From the NCBI RefSeq assembly GCF_035510375.1, contig NZ_DATKHG010000051.1: DNA of 64,000 nt; one strand, 5' to 3'. Below the pieces are notes generated by a model. That model saw only the letters and a program-made list of their open reading frames with translations. It searched no databases and was not told where the DNA came from. Source of the DNA: Paenibacillus_I sp035510375. GTDB lineage: Bacteria > Bacillota > Bacilli > Paenibacillales > Paenibacillaceae. The translations under genes and the position numbers were made by a program. Position 1 is the first letter of the stretch. The number at the start of each line of letters is the position of its first letter. Positions 1 through 8,139 of this stretch are shown piece by piece.

Positions 1-485
1 GGCTGCCGGAAGGCAAGCTGCCCGGCTTTTATGCGCAAATCGTGAAGAAACTGGCGGAGACGAACGCGCTGGCCGACCGCGACCGGTCGCTGCTTTTTGT
101 CTATGAAGAAGGCCGCGAAGCGGTTGAACAACTGCTCGACCACTACAAGGTGCCGGCGGATACGGGCCCATGGCTGCTGCTCGGCGCCAAAGAGGAAGGC
201 TGGGAGCTTGCGCGCTCCTGGACCGACTATGGCGTGGAAACCCGATCGGGCAATCTGTTTCTCGATCTGTCGCTCGCCAAGCTGATCTCTCTTGAAACGG
301 GCGCCCGCGATGATGCGGAGCCCGCCCAGGCTGCCCGGCAGCTCAAAGAGCACACCGCTGCCTTTAAGCCGGCGGGCGGCGGCTCCGGGACGCTGTTCGC
401 CGTCGACCGCCAACTGGACGAGCTCGCCGGGCGCATAGCGAAGGCTTACCGCTGCGTCGCCGTCGACCGCGATAAGCCCCAATAA
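1..485 (+). CDS. Unrecognised protein, C-terminal part (5' end outside window)
   Basis: The reading frame is open from the first bases of the window (it reads LPEGKLPGFYAQIVKKLAE from position 3), so the true start lies upstream and only about the last 160 residues are seen. An internal GTG at 42 is not needed as a start. The sequence is soluble, charged and rich in Ala and Glu, with no signal peptide, membrane segment or metal-binding motif. I do not recognise the family. It ends 41 bases before the convergent phoH-like gene, and no clear terminator lies between them. High confidence that it is coding (typical high-GC third positions), none for function. Confidence 0.6.
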   Translation, partial: LPEGKLPGFYAQIVKKLAETNALADRDRSLLFVYEEGREAVEQLLDHYKVPADTGPWLLLGAKEEGWELARSWTDYGVETRSGNLFLDLSLAKLISLETGARDDAEPAQAARQLKEHTAAFKPAGGGSGTLFAVDRQLDELAGRIAKAYRCVAVDRDKPQ

Positions 486-525
486 GATTGTATCTGACTC
501 TCATGATGCCGGTGTCGGTAAAAAG

Positions 526-1857
526 CTACAACAGATCGGCCGCGAGCTGCGCAAGCTTGGAGCGCTCGCCTTTCTCGAGAGTGATGTGGCCGCTCAAGCT
601 TTCGCGCTTGAACCGCTCGACGATATACGTCAGCCCGTTGCTGACCGAGTCCAGATACGGATGGTCGATTTGCTCCGGATCGCCGAGCAGGACGATTTTG
701 CTGCCCTCGCCGACGCGCGATACGATCGTTTTCACCTCATGCTTGGATAAGTTCTGCGCTTCGTCGATGATGATGAACTGGCCGGGGATCGAACGCCCGC
801 GAATGTAAGTCAGCGCCTCGACCTGGATGCTGCCGAGTCCCATCAGGATTTTGTCGATGTCGCCGGCTTTTTTCGTGTCGAACAGAAACTCGAGGTTATC
901 ATAGATCGGCTGCATCCACGGCCGCAGCTTCTCGTCCTTTTCCCCTGGCAAATACCCGATGTCCTTGCCCATCGGCACGACCGGCCTTGCAATCAGCAGC
1001 TTCTTATATTTATGCTCATCCTCCACCTTCATAAGGGCGGCGGCAAGCGCAAGCAGCGTTTTGCCCGTGCCCGCCTTGCCGGAAAGCGTGACAAGCGGAA
1101 TGTCGTCGTTTAGCAGCAGCTCCAGCGCCATCCGCTGCTGTGCGTTGCGCGCCGTTATCCCCCACACCGGATCGTTGCTCATATAGAGCGGCTCCAGCTT
1201 CATGCCGTCCGCCGATACCTTGAGCAGGGCCGACTTGGAGGTGCCCATCTCATCGCGCAGGATAACGAACTCGTTCGGCAGCAGCGATGACGCTGCGGGC
1301 AGCGATTTCACCGCCAGGAACCGGTACGTATAAAATTCGTCGATTACCGAAGGATGGACGTGCATATGGATATAACCCGCGTAAATGTCCGACGGCGCAA
1401 CGGTTCTGTCCGAAAGATAGTCCTGGGCGGGCAGCCCGAACACGTCCGCCTTTACCCGCACGAGAACGTCCTTGCTGACCAGAATAACCCGTTTCGGCGT
1501 CTCCTTCTCCGCCTCCTCCAGCAAATAATTCAGCGCCACGGCGAGAATCCGGTTATCGTTCGACATTTCGCCGAACATTTCCTGAACGCGCAGGAAGCTG
1601 CGGTGGTTGATCTCCACCTTCAGCAAGCCTCCGCCTTGGAGCGTTATCCCCTCATGAAGATGACCTTCGTCTCTTAATCCGTCCAGCAAGCGGGAGATGT
1701 GCCGCGCATTGCGGCCGAGCTCGTCGGCGAGCCTCTTCTTCGAGTCGATCTCTTCCAACACCACGGCAGGTATGATGACCTCATTGTCCTCGAATGCGAA
1801 GATCGCCTGCGGATCGTGGAGCAGCACATTGGTGTCGAGCACGAATATTTTTTTCAT
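526..1857 (-). CDS. ylaK: PhoH-family ATPase with N-terminal PIN domain (YlaK-like)
   Basis: 443 residues. The N-terminus is a PIN-type nuclease fold: FVLDTNVLLHDP at 5-16 supplies the first acidic residue, and VVLEEIDSKK follows at 32-41. The C-terminal half is a PhoH P-loop ATPase with Walker A SGKAGTGKT (259-267) and Walker B IIIDEAQN (362-369). The PIN-PhoH fusion is the PhoH2 family; members are proposed RNA helicase/ribonucleases, and the physiological role in Bacillales is not settled. Neighbouring ylaJ- and ylaL-like genes reproduce the B. subtilis ylaJ-ylaK-ylaL neighbourhood. The ATG has a good upstream site (GGGAGG). A second PhoH protein without the PIN domain lies at 32925-33896. 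Confidence 0.93.
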   Translation of the reverse strand: MKKIFVLDTNVLLHDPQAIFAFEDNEVIIPAVVLEEIDSKKRLADELGRNARHISRLLDGLRDEGHLHEGITLQGGGLLKVEINHRSFLRVQEMFGEMSNDNRILAVALNYLLEEAEKETPKRVILVSKDVLVRVKADVFGLPAQDYLSDRTVAPSDIYAGYIHMHVHPSVIDEFYTYRFLAVKSLPAASSLLPNEFVILRDEMGTSKSALLKVSADGMKLEPLYMSNDPVWGITARNAQQRMALELLLNDDIPLVTLSGKAGTGKTLLALAAALMKVEDEHKYKKLLIARPVVPMGKDIGYLPGEKDEKLRPWMQPIYDNLEFLFDTKKAGDIDKILMGLGSIQVEALTYIRGRSIPGQFIIIDEAQNLSKHEVKTIVSRVGEGSKIVLLGDPEQIDHPYLDSVSNGLTYIVERFKRESLSGHITLEKGERSKLAQLAADLL

Positions 1858-1970
1858 CGTGGAAACCTCCCGGCGTCGGAATATTCAGGTTTTTTTGTGT
1901 ACATAACACCGTTTCATTACGGTCAAGCTAAGGACGATACTTGATTTGTGACTGAAAGGAAGGTGGCGAT

Positions 1971-2489
1971 ATGATGAAATGGGCCGTCTGGATGCTGGCC
2001 GTTTGCCTGCTCGCAGGCTGCGGGGCCGGCGCCCGTAACGAGACATCACCCTCTCCGCAAAATAATCCGGGCGTTACCGCCCAACAAACCGCGCCGCAGA
2101 AAAAGAAAATCGGCGACCCAAACGCCGTTGCCGCTCATCTGGAATCGCTCGCGACCGGCATTGCCGGCGTCAAGGACGCGCGCTGCGTTGTCATCGGCAA
2201 TACCGCCGTCGTGGGGATCGACGTGGACGAACGATTGGATCGCGGCCGTGTCGGAACGATCAAATATTCCGTGGCCGAAGCGTTGCGCCACGATCCGTAC
2301 GGCGTCAACGCTTTTGTAACCGCCGATATGGATTTGGCGGCCCGCATCCGCGAAATGCGCGCCGACATCGACAAGGGACGGCCGGCCGCGGGCTTCGCGG
2401 AGGAGATGTCGGACATTATCGGCCGCATCATTCCGCAATTGCCGCGTGACGCCTCCCCCGGCGATGACGGCGAAACCGGACAATCCTGA
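1971..2489 (+). CDS. ylaJ: YhcN/YlaJ-family sporulation lipoprotein
   Basis: 172 residues. The N-terminus is a lipoprotein signal peptide (MMKWAVWMLAVCLLAGCG) with lipobox LAGC, so Cys-17 should be lipidated and anchored outside the cytoplasmic membrane. A short Pro/Ser/Gln linker is followed by the YhcN/YlaJ domain (ATGIAGVKDARCVVIGNTAVVGIDV and on). Members of this family are forespore-made lipoproteins of the spore inner membrane that affect germination and outgrowth. The ATG at 1971 follows AAGGAAGGTGGCG; a second ATG directly follows it. Divergent from the phoH-like gene, with 113 bases between. I could not identify a convincing forespore sigma promoter by eye. Confidence 0.85.
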   Translation: MMKWAVWMLAVCLLAGCGAGARNETSPSPQNNPGVTAQQTAPQKKKIGDPNAVAAHLESLATGIAGVKDARCVVIGNTAVVGIDVDERLDRGRVGTIKYSVAEALRHDPYGVNAFVTADMDLAARIREMRADIDKGRPAAGFAEEMSDIIGRIIPQLPRDASPGDDGETGQS

Positions 2490-2505
2490 ATGCCCCTTAA
2501 ACAGA

Positions 2506-2540
2506 CAAAAAGCCTAGTGATGGCATCACTAGGCTTTTTT
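2506..2540. terminator. Bidirectional rho-independent terminator
   Basis: A perfect 10-11 bp stem (AGCCTAGTGA and TCACTAGGCT, short loop around GGC) is flanked by a T-run on the right and an A-run on the left, so it can end transcription of ylaJ on the plus strand and of the ylaL-like gene on the minus strand. Its right arm overlaps the 3' end of the ylaL-like coding sequence. Confidence 0.92.
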
Positions 2541-2981
2541 CATCGCCGCAAACACTTGTCCGTCAAGCTTGTCTGCGGCGCGTTTGTCATACGTTTTCTC
2601 ATATTCGGGAGCAACCGTTACGCGAGCGCCGTAAAACATGGCGTCCCGAACCGCGGAAACCGCGATGTCGAAGCATACGAGCTTGAACGGCACGCCCTCC
2701 AGCGATTCCGCCACGATCGCCGCGCGGCCGTAGACCGCGTGCACCGTACCGGAGCCGAACAGCGTTGCGCAGACGGCGGGATTGGCCGCCAAATTCGCAA
2801 CCAGTCTGGAGCGTCCGTCAACCGCAAAGCGGATACGGCCCGGGTCGACGGCATAAACCCACGAGATCGCGTTCGACGTCGGGCTGCCGCTCTCGGCGTC
2901 GATGGTGTGCAGAAGGACGAACGATTCGCTTTGCAGCTGGTTGAACAAGGCTTCGGATAGTGCGGTATTCGGTTCGGTCAT
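2529..2981 (-). CDS. ylaL: Pyridoxamine 5'-phosphate oxidase-fold protein (YlaL-like)
   Basis: About 150 residues with the split beta-barrel (PNPOx-like) pattern: SFVLLHTIDAESGSPTSNAISWVYA near the N-terminus, then IRFAVDGRSRLVANL and a C-terminal YEKTYDKRAADKLD. It matches the YlaL type found beside ylaK in B. subtilis. The fold binds FMN or haem in some families, but no specific substrate can be stated. The start at 2981 is preferred: AGGAGG lies 8 bases upstream, while the alternative ATG at 2987 sits almost on the ribosome binding site. The 3' end lies inside the shared terminator hairpin with convergent ylaJ. Confidence 0.8.
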   Translation of the reverse strand: MTEPNTALSEALFNQLQSESFVLLHTIDAESGSPTSNAISWVYAVDPGRIRFAVDGRSRLVANLAANPAVCATLFGSGTVHAVYGRAAIVAESLEGVPFKLVCFDIAVSAVRDAMFYGARVTVAPEYEKTYDKRAADKLDGQVFAAMKKA

Positions 2982-3057
2982 CCGCATGACCTCCTCGCAA
3001 GCAGGACTGGGTGGTTATGGTTTCCATTATAGCACAACGCGCCGGGATGTTCCACCG

Positions 3058-4104
3058 TCACTCGGCCAGTTTGGCCCTGAGCGCCGCTTTGGCTTCGGAA
3101 AGCTTCGTCTCGTCCGGATAGACGTACGGGCTGCGCCAGGTGCCTTCCAACGGAATGAACTGGATATTCTCCTTGCCGATCCCGAAATAGGTCGTCATTA
3201 AAGCTTCGATTTCCTTGGAAGGCATATCCATCGTCATATTGTTCCCGACCGCTTCGATGACCGAACCGAGCTTGGCCACGCCACCGAGCGATTTCATCTT
3301 GTCCGTGAGCGCTCCGAGCACCTGGCTCTGTCGCTGGTTCCGCTCGAAGTCGCTCGATTCCCCGGTACCGTTGTTCGATTTGCGGTAACGGACGAAATCG
3401 AGCGCCTGATTGCCGTCTAGCTCCTGAAAGCCGGCCTTCAAGTCAATATCGGTTCCGTCCGCGGTGTCCCGGTAACGCATATCCATATCGACGTTAACCT
3501 CGACGCCGCCGAGCGCGTCAACAACGTCGGAGAACCCTTTGAAGTTGATGACCGCCGAGTATTGGATCGGAATGTCGAAGTACTGCCCGAACATTTCCTT
3601 CATTTCGTTGCGGGCTTCGGTCTCCGCCGCGATCCCTTCAAGTCCGTCTTTCTCTCGGGCGGCGCTCAGGAACCGGCTGTAATATTGATTGGCCTTGCGG
3701 GAGCTGAAGCCGTCCAGCTCGATCCGCGTATCGCGCGGAATCGACACGACGACCGCCGATTTCGTCTCGGGATTGAACGCCGCCACCATCAGGACGTCCG
3801 TATTCATGCTGCCGGTTTCTTTGCGGTTATCCAGCCCGAGCAGCAGCATCGCGGTCGGTTTCACCTTGACGGACTGATCCTGCGGCACAACGGTTACCTC
3901 GCCGTTGTTGTTATCCGTGCTCATATCCGTAATGGCGCCCTTCGTCTCAAAAAACAAATACGCAAGAAACCCGGCAGCCGCAAGCAAGACGAGAAAAAAT
4001 AAAATAAAGAAAAACCGCCCCCACCGGAAACGGCGTCCACTGGCAGGCGCGGTGTACGCCTGCCTGGAAGCCCCCCGCGGAGGCAAATTCGTACCAGAGT
4101 TCAT
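3058..4104 (-). CDS. LytR-CpsA-Psr (LCP) family cell-wall glycopolymer ligase
   Basis: 348 residues. A short basic cytoplasmic tail is followed by one membrane helix (about 29-51) and an extracellular LCP domain. Recognisable family motifs include LLLGLDNRKETGSMNTDVLMV (substrate and Mg-binding Asp/Arg), VSIPRDTRIEL, YSAVINFKGFSDVVDALGGVEVNV and FVRYRK..DFERNQRQSQV. LCP enzymes transfer lipid-linked anionic polymers such as teichoic acids onto peptidoglycan outside the membrane. The ATG follows AAGGTGG. It lies 10 bases downstream of a small conserved gene and in one direction with ylaH and typA, so it may be co-transcribed. Which polymer it handles cannot be told from this window. Confidence 0.9.
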   Translation of the reverse strand: MNSGTNLPPRGASRQAYTAPASGRRFRWGRFFFILFFLVLLAAAGFLAYLFFETKGAITDMSTDNNNGEVTVVPQDQSVKVKPTAMLLLGLDNRKETGSMNTDVLMVAAFNPETKSAVVVSIPRDTRIELDGFSSRKANQYYSRFLSAAREKDGLEGIAAETEARNEMKEMFGQYFDIPIQYSAVINFKGFSDVVDALGGVEVNVDMDMRYRDTADGTDIDLKAGFQELDGNQALDFVRYRKSNNGTGESSDFERNQRQSQVLGALTDKMKSLGGVAKLGSVIEAVGNNMTMDMPSKEIEALMTTYFGIGKENIQFIPLEGTWRSPYVYPDETKLSEAKAALRAKLAE

Positions 4105-4114
4105 GATTCCACCT

Positions 4115-4393
4115 TCACTGTCCGTTGTATTTCGGGTTGGACGCGATATCGGCCAGCAGCTGTTCGCCGGCTTCCCTCGGAATGAATTGCGTCTTCGTGC
4201 GGCCTTCCCGCTCGTATTTCACATGAATCATCGTAGCGTCAACCTTCGCGATGGCGACCGAAGTCACACCGTGGTCCTCCGTTAGAATCTGCAGGAAAAA
4301 ATCACGCGTCTCCACCGCCGCGTTATCGTCCGGCCTGCCGTCCACGACAATTTGAATTTGCAGCCAGTTGAACAGCGCGTCCTCGAACCGCAT
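4115..4393 (-). CDS. Small conserved protein of unknown function
   Basis: 92 residues starting MRFEDALFNWLQIQIV, soluble, with an alternating hydrophobic pattern suggesting a small alpha/beta fold. No catalytic or metal motif is seen, and I do not recognise it as a named family. GGAGGAG lies directly upstream of the ATG at a normal distance. It is packed between ylaH (11 bases upstream) and the LCP gene (10 bases downstream), which suggests one transcript with typA-ylaH. Confidence 0.75.
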   Translation of the reverse strand: MRFEDALFNWLQIQIVVDGRPDDNAAVETRDFFLQILTEDHGVTSVAIAKVDATMIHVKYEREGRTKTQFIPREAGEQLLADIASNPKYNGQ

Positions 4394-4404
4394 GCCGCTC
4401 CTCC

Positions 4405-4728
4405 TTAATTGCCGCCCGCGTCATGGCCGGCGTCGCTTTCGCGGCCGGCCTTGCCGGCGGATTTGCCCTTCCACTTGTCGTAAAGCTGGCGGCCGCGCAG
4501 CATGAGCATCATCGCGACGGCCACCGCCATACTTTGGATGATCGGCAGCTTGTCGATCTGCAGCACGAGCAGCACCAGGCTGCCGACCGCCATCAGAACG
4601 TGCACCAGCACTTCTTTCAAGATCGGCAGACGCTGCCGGGCGCGAAATACTTTATTGAAAATGTAAATGGTGAACCCCAGTATCAGAAAATAGGAAACGA
4701 CCGGCTGTTCGCTCAGCCATTGCTGCAC
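4405..4728 (-). CDS. ylaH: YlaH-like membrane protein
   Basis: 107 residues. The start is GTG at 4728 with GGGAGG upstream. Two to three hydrophobic segments (VVSYFLILGFTIYIFNKVF; VLVHVLMAVGSLVLLVLQI; PIIQSMAVAVAMMLMLRG) are followed by a charged cytoplasmic tail of Lys, Ala and Gly. The sequence and its place directly downstream of typA match YlaH of Bacillus, whose function is unknown. Only 18 bases separate it from typA. Confidence 0.85.
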   Translation of the reverse strand: MQQWLSEQPVVSYFLILGFTIYIFNKVFRARQRLPILKEVLVHVLMAVGSLVLLVLQIDKLPIIQSMAVAVAMMLMLRGRQLYDKWKGKSAGKAGRESDAGHDAGGN

Positions 4729-4746
4729 CGGAACCCGCCTCCCCGT

Positions 4747-6588
4747 CTATACGCCGGCTTGCGCCATTTTGCGGTGCTTCTCCGCGCGTTCGCGCTCGCT
4801 CTTGTTGAGGATCTTCTTGCGCAGGCGGATCGACTTCGGCGTAATTTCGCAGTACTCGTCGTCGTTCAAATATTCGAGCGCCGCTTCCAGCGTGAAAATG
4901 ATCGGCGTCTTCATCTTGACGGTGTCTTCCTTCGTTGCGGAACGAACGTTGGTCAGCGCCTTCTCCTTGCATATATTGACGATGATGTCGTTGTCGCGGT
5001 TGTGTTCGCCGACGATCATGCCTTCGTAAATTTCCGTGCCGGGCTCCAGGAACAGGACGCCGCGGTCCTCGACGGACATCATGCCGTAGAAGGTCGATTT
5101 GCCCGTTTCGCTGGAGACCAGCACGCCTTGACGGCGTCCGCCGACGCCGCTCCCCGCGAGCGGACCGTAGCTGTCGAACGCATGGTTCATCACGCCGTAG
5201 CCGCGGGTCAGCGTCAGGAAATGCGTGCGGTAGCCGATCAGTCCGCGCGCCGGGATGATGAACTCCAGACGCACCTGGCCGGTGCCGTTGTTGACCATGT
5301 TGACCATCTCGGCCTTGCGCGTGCCGAGGCTCTCCATAACCGCGCCCATGCTTTCCTCAGGCACGTCGATGACCAGTCTCTCGTACGGCTCTACCTTGCT
5401 GCCGTTCTCTTCCTTGATGATGACCTCCGGCTTGGAAACCTGAAGCTCATAGCCTTCGCGGCGCATGTTCTCGATCAGGATGCCGAGATGCAGCTCGCCC
5501 CGGCCGGATACGACGAACGCGTCCGGGCTGTCCGTCTCGTCGACGCGCAGCGCCACGTCCGTCTCCAGCTCCGACATCAGACGCTCCCGCAGCTTGCGGG
5601 ACGTAACCCACTTGCCTTCACGGCCTGCGAACGGGCTGTTGTTGACGAGGAACGTCATCTGCAGCGTCGGCTCGTCGATCTTCAGCACCGGCAATGCTTC
5701 CGGGTTCGCCGGATCGGCGATCGTCTCGCCGATGTTGATCTCTTTAATGCCTGCGATCGCGACGATATCGCCCGCGCCCGCTTCGGCCACCTCAATCCGC
5801 TTCAGGCCCTGAAAGCCGAACAGCTTCTCGATGCGCGCCTGCTTCGTGCCGCCTTCGCGCGTCATGACGGCGACCGACTGGCCCTGCCTGATGACGCCGC
5901 GATTAACCCGGCCGATCGCGATCCGGCCCAAATATTCGTTGTAATCCATCAGCGTGACGAGGAACTGCAGAGGCGCGTCGACATTTTCCGTAGGGGACGG
6001 GATATGGCTGACGATCGTTTCATACAGCGCCTGCATGTTCTCATCCTGCTTGTCGGCGTCCAGGCTGGACGTTCCCATAAGCGCCGATGCGTACACGACG
6101 GGGAACTCCAGCTGCTCGTCGTTCGCGCCCAGTTCGATGAACAGGTCCAGCACCTCGTCGACGACTTCCGCCGGACGGGCGTTGGGACGGTCGATCTTGT
6201 TCAGGACGACGATCGGCGTAAGGTTATGCTCGAGCGCCTTGCGGAGAACGAATTTCGTCTGGGGCATACAGCCCTCGAACGCGTCGACGACCAGCAGCAC
6301 GCCGTCCACCATTTTCATGATCCGTTCGACTTCGCCGCCGAAATCGGCATGGCCAGGGGTATCGACGATATTGATCAAATAGTCTTTATACGTTATGGCC
6401 GTATTCTTCGCGAGTATGGTGATGCCGCGCTCCCGCTCCAGATCGTTGGAGTCCATGGCGCGCTCTTGCACGAGTTCATTGTCGCGGTACGTGCCGGATT
6501 GTTGAAGCAGCTTGTCCACGAGCGTCGTTTTGCCGTGGTCGACGTGCGCGATAATCGCGATGTTGCGGATGTTTTCTCTTGCCAGCAT
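4747..6588 (-). CDS. typA: Translational GTPase TypA/BipA
   Basis: 613 residues, the usual length. The G1 motif AHVDHGKTT lies at 14-22, followed by ERGITI (G2), DTPGHADF (G3), NKIDRP (G4) and the C-terminal BipA-specific domain (GEVERIMKMVDG, GYRTHFLTLTRGYG, VKMKTPIIFTLE). TypA is a ribosome-binding GTPase related to EF-G that helps ribosome assembly and growth at low temperature. The ATG is preceded by AAGGAA at a slightly long distance. It heads the ylaH, small-protein and LCP gene string. Confidence 0.98.
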   Translation of the reverse strand: MLARENIRNIAIIAHVDHGKTTLVDKLLQQSGTYRDNELVQERAMDSNDLERERGITILAKNTAITYKDYLINIVDTPGHADFGGEVERIMKMVDGVLLVVDAFEGCMPQTKFVLRKALEHNLTPIVVLNKIDRPNARPAEVVDEVLDLFIELGANDEQLEFPVVYASALMGTSSLDADKQDENMQALYETIVSHIPSPTENVDAPLQFLVTLMDYNEYLGRIAIGRVNRGVIRQGQSVAVMTREGGTKQARIEKLFGFQGLKRIEVAEAGAGDIVAIAGIKEINIGETIADPANPEALPVLKIDEPTLQMTFLVNNSPFAGREGKWVTSRKLRERLMSELETDVALRVDETDSPDAFVVSGRGELHLGILIENMRREGYELQVSKPEVIIKEENGSKVEPYERLVIDVPEESMGAVMESLGTRKAEMVNMVNNGTGQVRLEFIIPARGLIGYRTHFLTLTRGYGVMNHAFDSYGPLAGSGVGGRRQGVLVSSETGKSTFYGMMSVEDRGVLFLEPGTEIYEGMIVGEHNRDNDIIVNICKEKALTNVRSATKEDTVKMKTPIIFTLEAALEYLNDDEYCEITPKSIRLRKKILNKSERERAEKHRKMAQAGV

Positions 6589-6681
6589 GGTAAAAGGTAT
6601 TTCCTTTCTCTAATGGGTTTTCTGTTATCGAAAAACGTTAAGGACCTTGAGACTTGAAACGAACGGGCGGCGTTCGGTTCG

Positions 6682-7164
6682 TCACCAGCGGTGGCGGCGG
6701 CCGAACGCGAGCCAGGCGCCGAGCGCGATCAGCGCGACTGCGATAAAATACACGCCTCCATTCCAGAGCAGCATCATCCCGAAGAACGCCAGCGCAACGA
6801 CGGCCAGTACCATAGCGGCGACCTGCGCGCCGCGCGGTTTCGACATGTCGAACAAAAAATATTCATACAGCCCGATGGCCACCCCCAGAATGAAAACCGG
6901 CCACAGATAGCGCATGCTGCCCCAGCCCGCGATGTTGCCGAAAAGGAACAGCAGCCCATACGTCGACAGGATGCCGGCCGGCACCAATACGGCGGAAGGC
7001 AGCATGCGGCCGAAGAAGAACACATGCAGCAGCACGCCCGGAATCAGGATCAAGAGCGGCCAGAACAGATTGCCGATAAAGCTGAAAACACCGAGCTTTC
7101 CGAGCAAAATAACGACGCCGGCCGCCAATATGAGGATGCCGACGGAATATTGGTTTCTTGACAT
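6682..7164 (-). CDS. Multi-pass membrane protein with LiaF/LiaI-type transmembrane region
   Basis: About 160 residues. The start at 7164 (MSRNQYSVGILILAAG) has GGGGGAG just upstream. The protein is nearly all membrane: paired helices with the pattern GILILAAGVVILLGKLGVF and NLFWPLLILIPGVLLHVFFF resemble the transmembrane region seen in LiaI/LiaF-like and DUF5668 proteins. No extracellular LiaF-type C-terminal domain is present; the protein ends with a short basic tail. Function unknown. It lies upstream of typA on the same strand with a gap of about 90 bases. Confidence 0.75.
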   Translation of the reverse strand: MSRNQYSVGILILAAGVVILLGKLGVFSFIGNLFWPLLILIPGVLLHVFFFGRMLPSAVLVPAGILSTYGLLFLFGNIAGWGSMRYLWPVFILGVAIGLYEYFLFDMSKPRGAQVAAMVLAVVALAFFGMMLLWNGGVYFIAVALIALGAWLAFGRRHRW

Positions 7165-7313
7165 CTGTCTCCCCCGCTCACACCGTCCGCTCGCTGACAG
7201 ACGAACGTCAACAAACGCCGTCGCACGTCCCAAGGCGATGATCTCAGACGAAAGACGACATGTTTTTCTTTCTCTAGTTTAAAGGAACTGCATCTAAAAA
7301 ACCAGTCATATCG

Positions 7314-7337
7314 AAAAAAAGAGCGCCTGAAGGCGTT
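7314..7337 (-). terminator. Terminator of minus-strand terC gene
   Basis: Read on the minus strand, AACGCC-TTCA-GGCGCT is followed by seven T residues. The hairpin starts at the stop codon of the TerC gene. Confidence 0.75.
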
Positions 7338-7989
7338 ACGCCCGGCGCCATAACAGGTAAATAACGATTACGAGCGGAATGGACAGCACGGGTATGGCCT
7401 CCGACGCGGCCGGCAAGCCGGCGAACAAAGGGCGCAGGCCGGGGTCGTGCACGAGCATTTTGCCCGCCGCGAAGCCGAGCAAGCCGGCTCCGGCGAATAC
7501 AAGCTGAGGCAGACGATGAAGAAGCGAGCCGACCAGCTTGCTGCCCCAAATAATTAAGGGAATGCTAAGCACGATTCCGAGCACGATAAGAACAGGCTCG
7601 CCGTCCGCAACCGCCGCGATCGCCAGCACGTTGTCCAGGCTCATCACGAAATCGGCGGCGACGATCGTCCGGACGGCGGAAGCGAGCGTGGCGGATTTTC
7701 GGATTTTCGGCCCTTCCGCGTGCGTGCTCGAATCAAGCAGCAGCTGGACCGCTATGGCATACAGCATGACCGAACCGGCCGCCTGCAGATACGGAACCCG
7801 GAGCAGCGCAACGGCCGCGAGCGTCAGCGCGCAGCGGAGAGCGATAGCGGCAAAAGCGCCCCACCAAATCGCCCGCCGGCGCTGATGGGCGGGCAAATTC
7901 TGGCTTGCCATGGCGATCACGACCGCGTTATCGCCGCTGAGCAGCACATTAATCAGCATGATTTCCACAAAGGTGACGAGACTTTCCAA
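7336..7989 (-). CDS. TerC-family integral membrane protein (first paralogue)
   Basis: 217 residues from a TTG start at 7989, chosen because GAGGAGGGAG lies directly upstream and because residues further upstream do not fit the family. The first helix carries the family signature (FVEIMLINVLLSGDNAVVIAMA) with the acidic GDN motif, and the second repeat has VAADFVMSLDNVLAIAA. TerC proteins have about 7 helices and are linked to metal (Mn) export or metalation of secreted proteins. The second TerC gene is divergent, 150 bases away. No yybP-ykoY manganese riboswitch fits in that gap. Confidence 0.9.
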   Translation of the reverse strand: MESLVTFVEIMLINVLLSGDNAVVIAMASQNLPAHQRRRAIWWGAFAAIALRCALTLAAVALLRVPYLQAAGSVMLYAIAVQLLLDSSTHAEGPKIRKSATLASAVRTIVAADFVMSLDNVLAIAAVADGEPVLIVLGIVLSIPLIIWGSKLVGSLLHRLPQLVFAGAGLLGFAAGKMLVHDPGLRPLFAGLPAASEAIPVLSIPLVIVIYLLWRRA

Positions 7990-8055
7990 CGCGCTCTCCC
8001 TCCTCGTTAGACAAATGTATGTCCGACGGGACGGGGATATGCTTGGCCGGCAACC

Positions 8056-8085
8056 TTGCCAAAGATTGTTGAATCCTATTATAAT
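8056..8085 (+). promoter_or_regulatory. Sigma-A promoter for plus-strand terC
   Basis: TTGCCA at 8056-8061 and TATAAT at 8080-8085 with an 18 bp spacer, 54 bases before the start codon. The -10 lies in ATTATAAT, which reads the same on the other strand, so it could also act as a -10 for the divergent terC gene; no matching -35 was found for that direction. Confidence 0.7.
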
Positions 8086-8139
8086 CGTCTGCGTATAAGA
8101 AGAGGTATGCGCAGAACACAACGGAGAGGGAGGACAAGC

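Noticed and set aside
4423..6657. 744-codon open frame opposite typA
   Set aside because: It is the antisense shadow of a highly conserved GTPase gene in GC-rich DNA; its translation is His/Arg/Gln-rich and matches no family.
7990..8139. Manganese (yybP-ykoY) riboswitch before terC
   Set aside because: The gap is only 150 bases, divides between two promoters and shows no recognisable yybP-ykoY core.
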